Made by a program: the position numbers and the translations under genes
The notes under the pieces: model-generated
What the model was told of the DNA's origin: nothing
Databases searched by the model: none
What the model saw: only the letters and a program-made list of their open reading frames with translations
NCBI GenBank assembly: GCA_964400105.1
Contig: CAYNTG010000026.1
Span: forward strand, 1 to 26,790
Origin: CAYNTG01 sp964400105
Lineage (GTDB): Bacteria; UBP14; UBA6098
DNA length: 26,790 nucleotides
Direction of reading: 5' to 3'
Shown here: in pieces, positions 7,834 through 19,200 of the stretch
How the letters are laid out: every line of letters begins with the position of its first letter
How positions within the stretch are numbered: position 1 is the first letter of the stretch

Positions 7834-8580
7834 TCAACGGTATTCGGGATTGGGATGATCGAACCGGCAACCCGCGTCCCAAAGCGAGCGTTGATTACCG
7901 TGCGCCGGTATTCCCCCATTATCTTTCAACATGCGAACGAGATGTAGAAGATTCCAGGTCATAAAAGTAGTGTTACGATTTGTGAAATCGTTCTCCGGTC
8001 CTCCGGAACCAGGATCGAGATATGACGGTCCGGGGCCAACCTCGCCTATCCAACCGGCATCGGCCTGTGGCGGGATAACAAAACCGAGATGTTGCAATGA
8101 GTAGAGAATATTCATTGCGCAATGCTTCACGCCGTCCTCGTTGCCGGTAACAAGGCATCCTCCAACGCGCCCGTAATAGTCATACTGACCCGCTGCGTTG
8201 AGATTACCGGATGTCGAATAGAGGCGCTCGATAATCTTAGAGCAGATCGATGATTTATCGCCCAACCAAATCGAAGTGCCGAGTATGAGGATATCCGCCG
8301 CCATAACCTTCTTGTAGATTTGCGGCCATTCGTCCTTATCCCAACCGTATTCGGTCATATCTGGATACACACCGTATGCAATATCATAATCGACCGCACG
8401 AATAACATCGACCGAAACGCCATTTTTTTCCATTATCGCTTTCGAAACATCGATCAATCCACGCGTATGCGACATTTCCGGCGATCGCTTCAGGGTGCAG
8501 TTAATAAAAATTGCACGAAGATCTGAAAAATCCCATTTGCTTGTCTCGCAAAGTTCGACTTGTCTTTCGTCTAATTCCAT
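7834..8580 (-). CDS. Flavodoxin-fold NAD(P)H-dependent FMN oxidoreductase
   Basis: A 248-residue protein of the flavodoxin-like/NADPH-dependent FMN reductase superfamily. After a 20-residue leader comes the first strand and phosphate loop, AIFINCTLKRSPEMSHT (residues 23-39). A second FMN-contact segment, ILILGTSIWLGDKSS, lies near residue 95, and GCLVTGNEDGVKHC with a GPGPSY loop follows around residues 145-190. The start at 8580 has AGGAAA just upstream. It ends 34 bases before the EanB start and reads the same way, so it is probably the first gene of the ergothioneine operon. Inference only: it could supply electrons to reset the sulfur donor or an oxidised thiol. It may equally be an unrelated quinone or flavin reductase carried along by position. 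Confidence 0.82.
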   Translation of the reverse strand: MELDERQVELCETSKWDFSDLRAIFINCTLKRSPEMSHTRGLIDVSKAIMEKNGVSVDVIRAVDYDIAYGVYPDMTEYGWDKDEWPQIYKKVMAADILILGTSIWLGDKSSICSKIIERLYSTSGNLNAAGQYDYYGRVGGCLVTGNEDGVKHCAMNILYSLQHLGFVIPPQADAGWIGEVGPGPSYLDPGSGGPENDFTNRNTTFMTWNLLHLVRMLKDNGGIPAHGNQRSLWDAGCRFDHPNPEYR

Positions 8581-8902
8581 GATTTCCTTTCGTTTATATG
8601 CATCACAATAAGCTATCCCATAGAAGTAATAGGCAAATCATATTTGGTGAAAATTGGCATTTAGCGAAGCTTCTAATACCCGTCGATGTCCGGACAGCTT
8701 TCGCTTTCTTCGATTAGCTTGTTCATATCGATATATTACCTTCGTTCTCGCAACCGAGGACCTTCGCAACTATGCGATACGCGAATGCCGTGGACGGATC
8801 GCCGGTTCCGCTTGTCATCGCGGTAGTCGTCGTGGATGAGGGTGATTTCGCCATAGGTGCCGTCCGACCCGCGAAATATTGTTTCGGTTATGCCGGGCGT
8901 TT
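8581..8902. other. Non-coding stretch upstream of the reductase operon; possible gene remnant
   Basis: I see no confident gene here. On the minus strand between about 8736 and 8900 two frames stay open side by side and read protein-like (ETIFRGSDGTYGEITLIHDD in one, GDPSTAFAYRIVAKVLGC in the next). Neither has a good ribosome site, which suggests decayed coding DNA or chance in GC-biased sequence. The promoter of the reductase operon should lie in 8590-8660, but no convincing -35/-10 pair stands out. Confidence 0.35.
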
Positions 8903-8960
8903 GTAGGGGCGGTTCGTGAACCGCCCGCTCCCCCACGGGTCGTTCTCGAACGACCCCTAC
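8903..8960. repeat. 58-bp double-hairpin repeat, copy 2
   Basis: Same element as 5226-5283 in the same orientation, with GTAGGGG/CCCCTAC ends and both 9-bp stems intact. Changes relative to copy 1 are confined to the two hairpin loops (GA to GT, GC to TC) and two T-to-C changes in the linker. Conserved stems with variable loops suggest that the folded form, in RNA or single-stranded DNA, is what is maintained. Confidence 0.85.
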
Positions 8961-8988
8961 GGATGTTCGCATTTCAACCGCCGCGCGT

Positions 8989-9426
8989 TTAACGAGGTCC
9001 GCAGTCAGGTTCGTCGGTTTCGCGTCGTCGCCTTTCGAGTCCCCAGCACAGCAAATACAACAGGAACGGTAGCCAAAAAACTAAAAAAAACGGATTCAGG
9101 ATGCCTTTGATACTGAAGCCGCCTGAAACGTTTCCGGGAAGCAATCCCAGGAACAGAATGACGTAGAAACATCCGAGGGCTGCCATCCCAAGGAACACGC
9201 TCACGCGCTCCCATTTGAGTGCCAGGAACATAGCTACTATATAGATCCCCATCAGGGCTAACCCGATTGCCGCGAACAGCTCAAGTTCCTTGGGGAGCGA
9301 ATTAGCTTGCACGGACTCCCCAATGAACATTAACAGGAAGAACCCCGCTATGATCAACCCGAGTATCCGAGCTGACCACCTTATAACCGCTATTCCTGTA
9401 TTCTTCTTTTTTCGATCTGTCTTCAT
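8989..9426 (-). CDS. Small four-helix membrane protein, unknown function
   Basis: 145 residues. A basic N-terminus (MKTDRKKKN) is followed by four hydrophobic stretches: about 18-38 (ARILGLIIAGFFLLMFIGES), 49-69, 74-98 and 108-130. The tail is charged and Arg-rich (ERRRRETDEPD). This predicts an inner-membrane protein with both ends in the cytoplasm. The first helix with its GES turn resembles a DUF7670-type small membrane family, but I hold that loosely. The start is an ATG preceded by GAGAG at about 6 bases. No operon partner is obvious: the frameshifted mazF lies 99 bases upstream on the same strand. Confidence 0.65.
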   Translation of the reverse strand: MKTDRKKKNTGIAVIRWSARILGLIIAGFFLLMFIGESVQANSLPKELELFAAIGLALMGIYIVAMFLALKWERVSVFLGMAALGCFYVILFLGLLPGNVSGGFSIKGILNPFFLVFWLPFLLYLLCWGLERRRRETDEPDCGPR

Positions 9427-9525
9427 GGAATACTCTCTTTTCCTCTTGCACCCCCGCTCCTGCGCTGGCGCGTTTTTCTCATCTATAAATTTATTTTGTC
9501 GCTCGACCGAGGAAATGCACGGCTC

Positions 9526-9869
9526 CTACAATTCCAAAATCGCGCGAAGAGCCATGGCTATCTCCACAATGTATTTTTCTTCCAGATGACCGAGAACCTT
9601 GATAATCCGGCGTTTGTCTATTACCCGAATCTGTTCGCAAAGGACGACCGAGTCCAAACTCAATCCTCCAGCTCCCGCTGGAACGGAAGCATGAGAAGGC
9701 AATAAAGCCTGTCGAATCTTCGTCGTGAACGGCGCAATAATCGTATGCTGGCTGACCACATTCGCGCGGTCGATTTGTAAAATAACAACGGGCGCACCCC
9801 GGCTTGTTCCGTGCCGACTGTCGGGTTCAAATCGCACAAAACGACATCGCCACGTGCATAATTCACCAT
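9526..9869 (-). pseudogene. mazF/pemK-type toxin gene with a frameshift
   Basis: The N-terminus from the ATG at 9869 reads MVNYARGDVVLCDLNPTVGT and EQAGVRP, the classic MazF/PemK opening (endoribonuclease, SH3-like barrel). Near 9795-9802 the homology jumps to the next frame: VVILQIDRANVVSQHTIIAP, then LPSHASVPAGAGGLSLDS, VVLCEQIRVIDKRRI and the stop at 9526. One base, apparently a G in CGCCCGTTGTT, seems to be missing compared with the expected codons for R-P-V-V. Translated as it stands, the product is a 69-residue truncated fragment. Joined, it would be about 114 residues, the normal MazF length. The loss could be a real inactivation or a sequencing error in a short G/C run. The start overlaps the antitoxin end by 7 bases. 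Confidence 0.75.
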
Positions 9870-10090
9870 TCGATCTCCCCGTTCGCCAGACGATTCTCAT
9901 AATCTTCAAGATTTGACAGATAGTCGTCAAAATCCGACTCGGCAATTTTCAGGCCTTCGGTGAATTGCATCCACAATTGCCAGCGCGCATTGTCGTGCCT
10001 TGTTAATATGAATTCGATGAAATCGCTAACCTCTTCTGCGAAGGAATCGGGCAACTGATTCATTTTAGCGATAGTTGCTTCATTTGTCAT
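9863..10090 (-). CDS. Antitoxin of a MazF-type toxin-antitoxin pair
   Basis: 75 residues: MTNEATIAKMNQLPDSFAEE, then VSDFIEFILTRHD and an acidic C-terminal half rich in D, E and N. The opening (a short motif, then LPDSFAEEVSDFIEF) resembles DUF2281-like antitoxins, in which a helix of the form LP.....V.DFI.FL follows the N-terminus. The acidic tail would wrap and neutralise the toxin. GGAG precedes the ATG by 7 bases. The last codons overlap the toxin start by 7 bases, the usual arrangement for coupled translation. With the toxin frameshifted, the antitoxin may now serve no partner here. Confidence 0.72.
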   Translation of the reverse strand: MTNEATIAKMNQLPDSFAEEVSDFIEFILTRHDNARWQLWMQFTEGLKIAESDFDDYLSNLEDYENRLANGEIEW

Positions 10091-10168
10091 TATTCAACTC
10101 CACAATCTTTCGCTCCCGCGTGGGCGCATCTTTCGACGCTTTGAATCGTTTTATTTTCGTCAGGTATT

Positions 10169-10197
10169 AATGTAATATGCACTTCGTTTTCGCGCAA
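10169..10197 (-). promoter_or_regulatory. Possible promoter of the toxin-antitoxin pair
   Basis: TTGCGC (10192-10197) and TACATT (10169-10174) are separated by 17 bp on the minus strand, about 80 bp upstream of the antitoxin start. It is a fair sigma70-type match in the only gap available between the preceding terminator and the antitoxin. Confidence 0.3.
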
Positions 10198-10240
10198 GCG
10201 CTTATTATTTTTCCGGTAGCGGGCGAGGCCAGTTATCAAT

Positions 10241-10277
10241 AAAAAACCGGGGCTTAATCATTTCGACAAAGCCCCGG
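10241..10277 (-). terminator. Intrinsic terminator of the 2,978-residue repeat protein gene
   Basis: A 9-bp perfect stem, CCGGGGCTT (10247-10255) with AAGCCCCGG (10269-10277), has a 13-base loop. On the minus strand it is followed by six T residues (complement of 10241-10246). It lies 20 bases after the stop codon of the gene at 10297-19233. Confidence 0.88.
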
Positions 10278-10296
10278 CTTCCAAAAAATCTATTTT

Positions 10297-13200
10297 TTAT
10301 GGTAAATAGACTTTCGCATTAATTGTCAGGATAATTCTCTGCATTCCATAAGTGCTCGATAGTGTCGGAGAAAAGAACTGTAGCCACATAGATCGCTCAC
10401 CGTCAACCTCGATATTCCATCCATCGGGGCCAAGATACACATCCGAAGCCCATGTTATCGTCGAACGAACATAGTCGTATATTGGATGGAATGTGATAGG
10501 AGAAACAACAATATCCGTATTAAAAATGCCGCGCATACAGAATTTGTTGTAATCCGGACCTATACCCGCCGACCATGACAAACCGGGGAATGAAATGAAC
10601 AATCCCCATGTGCAACCGACGTCGCCGCAGTTTTCAACGCGAATCATCTGTGAAAGATCGGTCGTAATGACCTGGCTCAAGAGCATCGAGTCCAGATTTA
10701 TATAATTCGTATCCAGACATATTGCGAGGTTGACTTCCACCGGATCGTAGAAAGCTACAAGAAGATCGGAGGATTCTATCGGGCCGTAGTCGTGCCCGTT
10801 AGTGCCACCATCAGAGAACGAATCGAAGTAGAAAACCGTATCGTTATAATCGTCGATATCCATCGGGCTAACCTCAACCCAGTAAGTTCCACCCTGATCA
10901 ACCCAGCGGATAAGACCGCTGCAATCGACGCACGAAGTGTCGCCTATTGTAATCCAGCCGTTGTTTTCATCCGGGTTTTTACGGATGAATAACGTGCGCT
11001 GTGTGAAGTATTGCGCCCTGAGAGTTTCAGGTTCGACGATATGGATTTGGTGGATTCGGCTTCCGCCATCCGACCACTCGTCGAATATCCATCTGTCGAT
11101 ACCGCCTGTAGAATAATCCGTGTCGCTGCATGCGATATATGTGCTGTCATCGGCGGCGAACCAGCACTCGGCATAATAACCGACCATCGGCAAATAACCA
11201 AAACCAAGCCGTCCATAAGCATCCTCCAGCGGATCCTTCTCCAGGACTATGAGGAATTGGCGATTGTAATGGGCTATCAATGTCATATCCGATGAAATTG
11301 GACCGACGGTATGCGAGATGGCCCCGCCATCCGACCAGTGATCGAACGTCCATCGTATCGTCGCGGTCGAATCGAAATCGGTGACCGAGATATCGTGCAT
11401 AGACCCGATACACCACCATAGCGTGATTTGATCCACTCCGTAATGCCGATGACCGTCCACCTCGATATACCCCTCGGTATGCAGCGGATTCTTTTTGATG
11501 ATTACTTGCGCTCCACGCGTATAGACCGCTTTAATATCGTATGTCGAATCGACGGTAAGGTCTGTATTGAAGGTGTCCGGCAGAACCGGTCCGTCCTCCC
11601 AACGATCGAATACAAAATGCGTTCCGCCTACATCGACGACAGAATCCGTTCCGATATATGCCGTCTCCCCTTGTATATACCAACCCTCGCCATATTGCGA
11701 TGGGATGCCGGTTCCACAACCGATGAAATCGAGATCGATATTGTAATTGTTGACCCACTGCCAATCGGCCATGGAATTCTCCGTGATATCGAACTCGAAA
11801 TGCGAGCTGTCCCCGCCGGTCGGCACCGAGTGCGTTCCACGCCATCCGGAACAAAGACGCATTATCCCGTCGCCGTCGGGAATCGTGTCCTCGACGAAGG
11901 CTACGATATGCCGCCCGATAGTATGATAACTAACTCCCCTATGCGGCTCCGGAGCTCCGAAATCGCTTGTTACGGTGAGTGTAACGACGTCGATCATCTC
12001 CTCCCATAGCCATGTAACACGCGACGCCATTAGAATATTCGCGCTGAACAAGGTGTCATATCCATGGGAAGGCACGCTTCCCTCGCCGTTCCATCCGGTG
12101 CATATATAACCGGCGTCCGAACTGGCAACGCTGAACGTTATTGCCGTGTCGTCGGGGACCCAATGCAACCCCATCGGCGGTATCGGCGTTCCGAATCCGC
12201 CCATCGATATTACCGTCAGCGGCCAGCGAATCTCGCCGTTCCACATCCATGTTATTACTGAATTTTCGTCTATCGTGAAATCGACCGCGTTGGAATCTCC
12301 CACCGTCGGGACGCTGCCCGTTCCGATCCATCCGGAACAGACCTGCCATCCGAAGTCGAAAATGGAATCCTCGACCGTTGCACGGATGTATGTTCCCTCC
12401 GGGACTAGAAGGGTTCCCGCCGGTGTCGGGTGGCCATGCGGCGATAGGACAATCAGGGTGCAAACTTCGCCAGTTGCAAGCTCCCATGCCCAATCGATGG
12501 TGGCTGGATAGTCGAGATCGAAACCGAACGAGGTGCCGAATCCGCTCGGCGCGCTGCCGGTGCCCGTCCAGCCGATGCAATACCAGTCTCCGATAGGACT
12601 GACGACGGAGGCATCGATCGTCGTCGAGCTGTCGAACCATGTCGTCCCAATCGGTGGAATCGGCAAGCCATGACTGCTCGTGACCACGACCGACATCTCC
12701 TGTTTAAAGAACCAATAAAGCTCCGTGTATCCGAAAATATCCCAAACAACATGGCTCGAATCGCCCGATGTTGGAATACCGGTTCCGGCGGCGGCCCAAC
12801 CTGTGCAGGTCATACGCCTTCCGGGGCCGAGCGGGACATATGTATCGATATTGGCATCGATAGTCGTTCCGGTGAGATAATTCGTCGTGCCCGCTGGCGG
12901 GTATGGATCGTCCCAATCGCTATGAACCACGAGCCTCGATATATCGTCCGACCAGAGCCAGTTCACCGTGCCCGGCGAATCTAAAACGACTACGAACGAA
13001 TCGAGCAGGCCGCCGGAGATGCTTCCCGTGCCATCGTATCCGATGCACCAGAAACCGCCGTCGGGGCTCGTAACGCTGAACGAAACCGTATCCCCAATAT
13101 CAAACCAGCGCTCTCCCTCCGCCGGAACTGGGTCGCCGTGGCTTCCATCCGATGAAACCGTAACCTCGACCTGCTGCGTCCAGAGCCAATTCAGATCGGA

Positions 13201-16200
13201 ATATGTGTATATATCGAACGAGACGTGACCGCTGTCGCCGCTCACAGGGCAATCTCCGGTGCCTGTCCATCCGTCGAGGACATATCGCATGTCCGTCGAG
13301 AACGGATAGAAGACCGTATCGGAAATGGTCGAGCAGTCCACCGTCGCGCCGAGATGATACCAATATGTTCCCGGCTCCGGCCATATCGAATCGGTGACGG
13401 AGGTTATCGTTAAAGAGGTTACCGACGTGTAATCTTCCCAGTTCCATGTAATCGACGATGGCTCATCCATTACGAAATATGAGTATGTCGATGGGCTGTA
13501 ATGCGGCACGCTTCCCGTGCCGTGATATCCGAGGCTATACCATATTCCATCCGGCGAAGTGACCCACGCGATTATAGTCGTATCCCTTACGCACCAATGT
13601 TCGCCCGCCGTCGGAGTGGGCGAATCGTGGTCTCCCGGATTAATGACCGTAAGTTTGAATTCCGTTCGCCAGTTCCAAGTTATCGTAGTCGTTTCGGTGA
13701 TATCGAATTCGACCCTGCCAGAATCGCCGCTAGCCGGCGCGCTTCCTGTCGCCGTCCATCCGAGTCGAATTGCCCTGTGCCCCGGAGCCACAGATACTGT
13801 CTCGCCGGGGCAAGTCGCGTTAATGTGCGTCCCCGAATCGTAGAAGGTCGTTCCGGCGGGCACAACCCCCGGATACTCGCTCTCGACAATAAGCATAATC
13901 TGCAAAGCCCATTGCCATTCGACGGCTCCTGAATCGTCCACCGTCCATGTGACGACCGTATCCGATCCCGATGCCGGAACGCTGCCCATTCCGGTCCAGC
14001 CGGTGCAATAGGTATGCGCTATCGTGTCTGGAGTCGTTATGCTGGCCGTAGCAAGGCTGTCCTCGAAAAGCCAATGGGAACCGGCGGCGGGTGTCGCGCT
14101 GCCATAGCCGCCGCCGTAAATGCTTATCCTAAATTGTCTTAACCATAATGCGGTTTCTACGATAGGCGAGTTCATCGCGCAGCTGGCGGGGTTTGACTCG
14201 CCGGTATAGGAGATCGAGCCGGTTCCCTCCCAATGATCGAACACCCAGCGCTCTCTCGTTGTAACATCGGCGATTTCGCTGCTGCTGAAACCTGGCGTCG
14301 AGGATTCATAGAACCAACCCGAGCCGGTAACAACGCCGTGACCGCCGTTATCGACCGTAAGATAATACTGCGTATTGAAATTCGCCGTGAACGTCGAATC
14401 GGTAACGGGTGTGATAGTCCTCGTGCGAGCGGACACGCCGTCTTCCCAATCGAAGAAGATATATCTCGTGTCAGAGCCGTCATACTGGATGCTGTCGGTC
14501 GAGATCGAATGCGAGCTTCCGGTGAGCCAGATGACGGAGTGTGGCGAGATGTATCCCGCGCCATCGACATCGACCGAGTCTGCGGTGCCGTCCGTCCGGA
14601 CGACGACGGTCACCTCCGACAATTCATAATCTGCCACCGCCGTATGCGGGGCGTCCATAAGGATAGTCGTCGCGGAACTATGGGAATCTCCGAACGATCC
14701 GCCGCTCCATTCCGTGAAATCGTATCGGCGCATCATTCCGTCGAAGATCGGATCCTCCGTAGTAATCGCGGGATTGCTTCCGGCAGGATACCATCCTGCA
14801 CCGGTCTGCGTCGGTATCGCCGGACTGCAACCCGTATAGTTCAGCGTCAATCGATACTCTGTTCTCCAGTTCGCGACCGCCGTTCTCGGCGCATTCATTG
14901 TTACATTGTTCGATGCGCTCGAATGCGTTCCGGTCACGTCGCCCGACCAGTGATCGAAGATATATCTTGTGTCTCCGGCAACAATAACCGAATCGTTCAC
15001 GCAACCGCTAACAACTCTGCCGTGATCATGGAAACCCTCACACCCGGCGCACGGACTCGAATGTGCGCCCGGTTCGATATCGAACCACCACTGCTCACGA
15101 TAATCGCCTGTGATCGTTCCGGCGCTCGTAACCGTGCCGGATGGCGGTGCCGGACAATACCAACGGTGATCCACGCCGCTTCCGCTCGATGTCCATGAGT
15201 AGCTATATGAATGGGATGTGCCAATCGAAAAATAGGTCGTCCAATCGTGGCCGTCCCATATTTGATGTGGGGTTCCATCCACATAGACCGTAGCATAATT
15301 CGACGACGAAAGGTCGGTGCCGGATGTTACGGTGTTCGCCTTAAATGTAACCAAATATTCGCTGCGCCAATTCGCACGGGCGGTTCTAGCGGCTGTCATG
15401 GTAACTGTATTCGATGCGCTCGATCTCGTTCCGCTCGCGTCCAAATCCCAATGATCGAAGGTGTATCTTGTCGAACCGACGACGACAAAGGAGTCGTTCA
15501 CGCAGCCGTGTGTCGTCGTTCCATTATCGAACCAACCCTCGAGGCCAGCACACGGGCTCGAATGCCCGTTTTCGTTTATATCGAACCACCATTGCTCTTT
15601 GTAATAGGCTCGAATCGTATCCCCCGAAGATGCCGTTCCCGAAGGCGGCGAGCTGCAGAACCAACGATGGCTGCTTCCCGAAGCGGAGCTCGTCCCGGAG
15701 AAGCTGTAAAGATGCGAGCTTCCACCGGAAACCCAAACGGAATAATCGTGGCCGTCCCAAACGCCGTGGCCGCCGCCATCGACGGTAACGGTCGCATAGT
15801 TGGAGCTTGAAAGTGCCGATCCGAGCGACGTGTGCGCCTCGAAAACGAACAGATACTGATAATTGAAGTTCGCGGTGTATGTGGCCGTTCCAGAGTATGG
15901 CGAAACGATATTGTGCGTAATTGCACCGCCATCCGACCACGAAGTCCATGTATATCGACTCATTCCGCTCGTCTGCGGAGACGTTGTTCCGATGGAATGC
16001 GATGTTCCGGGCAACCAGCAGAACTCCGCCGGCGAGGTATAATTCACGCCGTCAACCGTGATCTGAATCCCGGAAGGATTCGTCGTTACGGTCGTTACCG
16101 GCAGGGTCATCGTATTATATGTTCCGCTATATCCGCTATATCCTGTCGAATACCCCGATCCGCCGGAACCGCCGCTGCGATCAACCGAAGCGGCCAATGT

Positions 16201-19200
16201 ATGGCTTCCGCTCAAGCACGAGCTATATATAACCTTGATTCTTCCTCCGCCACCACCGGCTCCACTCTTAGAGTAATCGTGGCAGGAACCGTATGAAGGG
16301 CTTGGAATGCCGCCAGTGCCACCGGAACCGCCCTTCGCGTTGAGTGTGCCGTTAAGAGTCATTACACCGGCGGACATAATCGAGATGCCGCCACCGCTGC
16401 CGCCACCGCCACCACCCGCAGCGCCACCGGCTGCATCGAAAACCTCATATAGATCGAAGCAGCAGCCGTTATATCCATCGCAGCTACAGTTGTAATCGTT
16501 ATTTGTCGATTCTCCGGCGCCATTGCCGCCACCGCTGCCGGAAGTTCCGGTCGTGAGTATCCTGCCGGACGAACTTATAGCGAGGTTTCCCGAAGCTACG
16601 AGGTTCACCTCGCCGCCGCCCCTGCCGCCACCGCTGCCGGATGTTCCGTTGATATAAGCTCCACCGCCACCACCGGCCCCTCCCCCACCGGAACCCCATG
16701 TTACGTCGTATCCCGAAGAGCTTCCGTATGAATACCCGCGTGTGCCTCCGCTACCATACGATCCACCGGATGCGCCGGAAAATCCAGAGCCATATGCTCC
16801 ATATCCGCCGCTGGCACCGTTGCCGCCGTATGCTCCTCCTCCACCGCCGCCGGCACCACCGCCACCACCGTTATAGCCATCGTCGCCACTGATACAGTGC
16901 CATGGGCAATCTTGAGTTCTGCAGCCTCCGGTGCCTCCCGAAGAACCGCCGCTTCCGCCGCCGGTTCCGGAACCGGAAGATCCACCAGTGCCGCCATAAC
17001 CGCCGTGGCATGAACCCTCGCTGCCGTAGGCATATCCGCCGCCGCTGCCGCCGGTTCCGCCGGTTTCGCCGGAGCCGGTCGCGTCGATAGTGCCGTAAAT
17101 ATTGATCACATCGGCCTCGACGGTGAGCTTTTTGCAGATAGCGGCGACCGTGAGGGTAACGCCGGAATTCACACGGAACGTTCCGATATTCATATGCGTG
17201 CCGCCGGCGCTGGTGTTCGAACTAATAATCCAATCCGCGCCGCCGTGATTCGTGGTTCCGCAACTAACCGCAGTGTAATCCACAACCAAATACGGCCGAT
17301 ATGATGAATAATAGAAACCATACCAAAAAACATAATAACTCGATGAGGTGTCTAAATCTCGAATGCCGGTTCCGAACCATCCGTCCGCAAGGCGGGATTC
17401 GAGTATCGAATTGGCGGATGAGTTGAGCGTATAGCTCTTCCAACCCGTCGGTTCCGTGGATAACCAATATTGCGAAAGCATGACGGTTCCCGATGTGCAC
17501 GATGTTCGATATGCCGGGCAATCGAACGTCCGCTGGCTCATCTCGCGAAGCTCCCAATACGGGTGATTCCGCGAATAGCAATAGGCATTCCAGTTAATCG
17601 AGTTGATGGTATATCCCGACGGGATCGCGGCGACATTGAAGAACATCCATCCGAGATTGGTATTGTTGCCGGTTGCTTTGACATAGTTACCACAATTAGG
17701 ATATTCGCCGCAATAGCAACTCGAACCGGACGAATACCCAGATGATTCGGAGGTCGTCGGCGAGCTATAGATATAGCAAGTTATCGTCGGATCGATGACG
17801 ACCGGGAATACGCGATCGGGAGCCGTGAGCCATTCGAGCGGCACCAATGTGGTCAGGGCATACCCGTCCCCATCGCGAACCAATCGAAAATCGCCGACCG
17901 TCCGCTCGCGTCGAACCGCTTCCGAAATACCCTTCTCCCCCTCGAAGACCTCGACACGATCATCGACCTCGCGTATCACCGGAAGTGGGATCGTGCAAAT
18001 TATCTTGCCCTCGGAGTTTCTAACCGAAATGCTTTTGCCCGTTTCGACCGAGGGATTCCGCGTCAGGATAACCTCGCAATCCGAAGGTATAACAAACCGC
18101 TGATCGATGGCGAGGAACTTGGCGTTCTCGGGAAGTTCCGAGCATATCGCCGGCATCTCGTCGAGGATGAGATCGTGCTCGATTCCGATTTCGTTTATAG
18201 CTATCTCCTCGCGACCAAATCCGTCGGATGCCGCAAAGACCATCTTGCCGCCGTTCAAAACGCCGCGCCGCAAAGGCGCTTCGATCTCTTCCAAAACGAT
18301 ATATTCGTCCGTTTCGACACGCATATTCTGAAAATATCCAAGCCGAATCGCGCCCTCCGCCTTCTCTATCGAATAAAGCTCCGTGCTTATCTTTGGAAAT
18401 CTCGTTTTAAAGATATTTTTCCCGGAGATCAATGCATCGCCGACATCCTCGAATTCGGCCTTTATGTCCTGCCATGCGCCGGATTCCGCTCGATAATGGA
18501 CAGGGCCGCCGGAGATCACCGCAGTATAATCCTCCTCGCCGATGCGGAAGGTTTTTGTGAATGCGTTGCGCCGCTCCAAAACCTCGTCGTTCGGATCGAA
18601 ATTGGCGAACATCCCTTCGTCCTGCCAATTCTTGCCTTTACGATCCGAGAGATCGCCCATCTTTATCGATTGAATATTCATCGTGCCGGTCTCGGTCGAG
18701 GCTTCCAGAATATCGCGCTCTTTGGCAACAGGATCGGCCCTCGAAGGCTCCGCCACCGCTGTATTTCCCGCCATACCGGGGGTTTTTGCAACAGGATAAG
18801 TGCCATCGCAACCGCATCCACGGTTGCCATCGACGCTCGAGAACCGCATTGCCAGGTCCTTCGGCGAGATCGATTCCATCTCTCGAAGCACCCGATCGAG
18901 TCGTTCGCTTTCTGCGCGCAATTCGTCGCCGGACATCTTTGTGGAAATCGCCGCAAAAATCCTCTTCTCGAAACTACCGAGATCGTCGAGCAGCCTCTTC
19001 GAGATTTTAACGGCTTTGTCCTCGTTCGTCTCGGCCTCGAGGTCGGTCATGATTTCGAGCGCCAACGCGTCTCGCTCGTCGATCAATGTTTGAACTTCTC
19101 TATCTGGTTCTACCAAATCGATAGAGCGCGTCACCATGATATTTAACGAGCGGACACCGCTCCCGGCATAGACGACCACACAAAAAAAACCGATAAAAAG

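Noticed and set aside
5226..8960. CRISPR-like repeats
   Set aside because: Only two copies, 3.7 kb apart, with no spacer array or cas genes; they fit a dispersed hairpin element.
8736..8972. 78-codon minus-strand frame upstream of the reductase operon
   Set aside because: Its first third is the 58-bp repeat, neighbouring frames are equally open, and there is no ribosome site; kept only as a possible remnant.
10090..10182. 30-codon frame ending in TAATG overlap with the antitoxin start
   Set aside because: It starts at a GTG without a good ribosome site, and its last third is the GC-rich short repeat; no recognisable content.
14233..15198. Long plus-strand open frame (over 300 codons) opposite the giant gene
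   Set aside because: It lies fully antisense to a well-supported coding region, has an Arg/Ser-rich, low-hydrophobicity composition typical of complements of Ser/Thr/Gly codons, and has no domain or ribosome site.
18175..19146. Second long plus-strand open frame opposite the N-terminal part of the giant gene
   Set aside because: Same reason: antisense to the signal peptide and helical region, with open length explained by codon bias (ATC, TCG, GAT) on the other strand.
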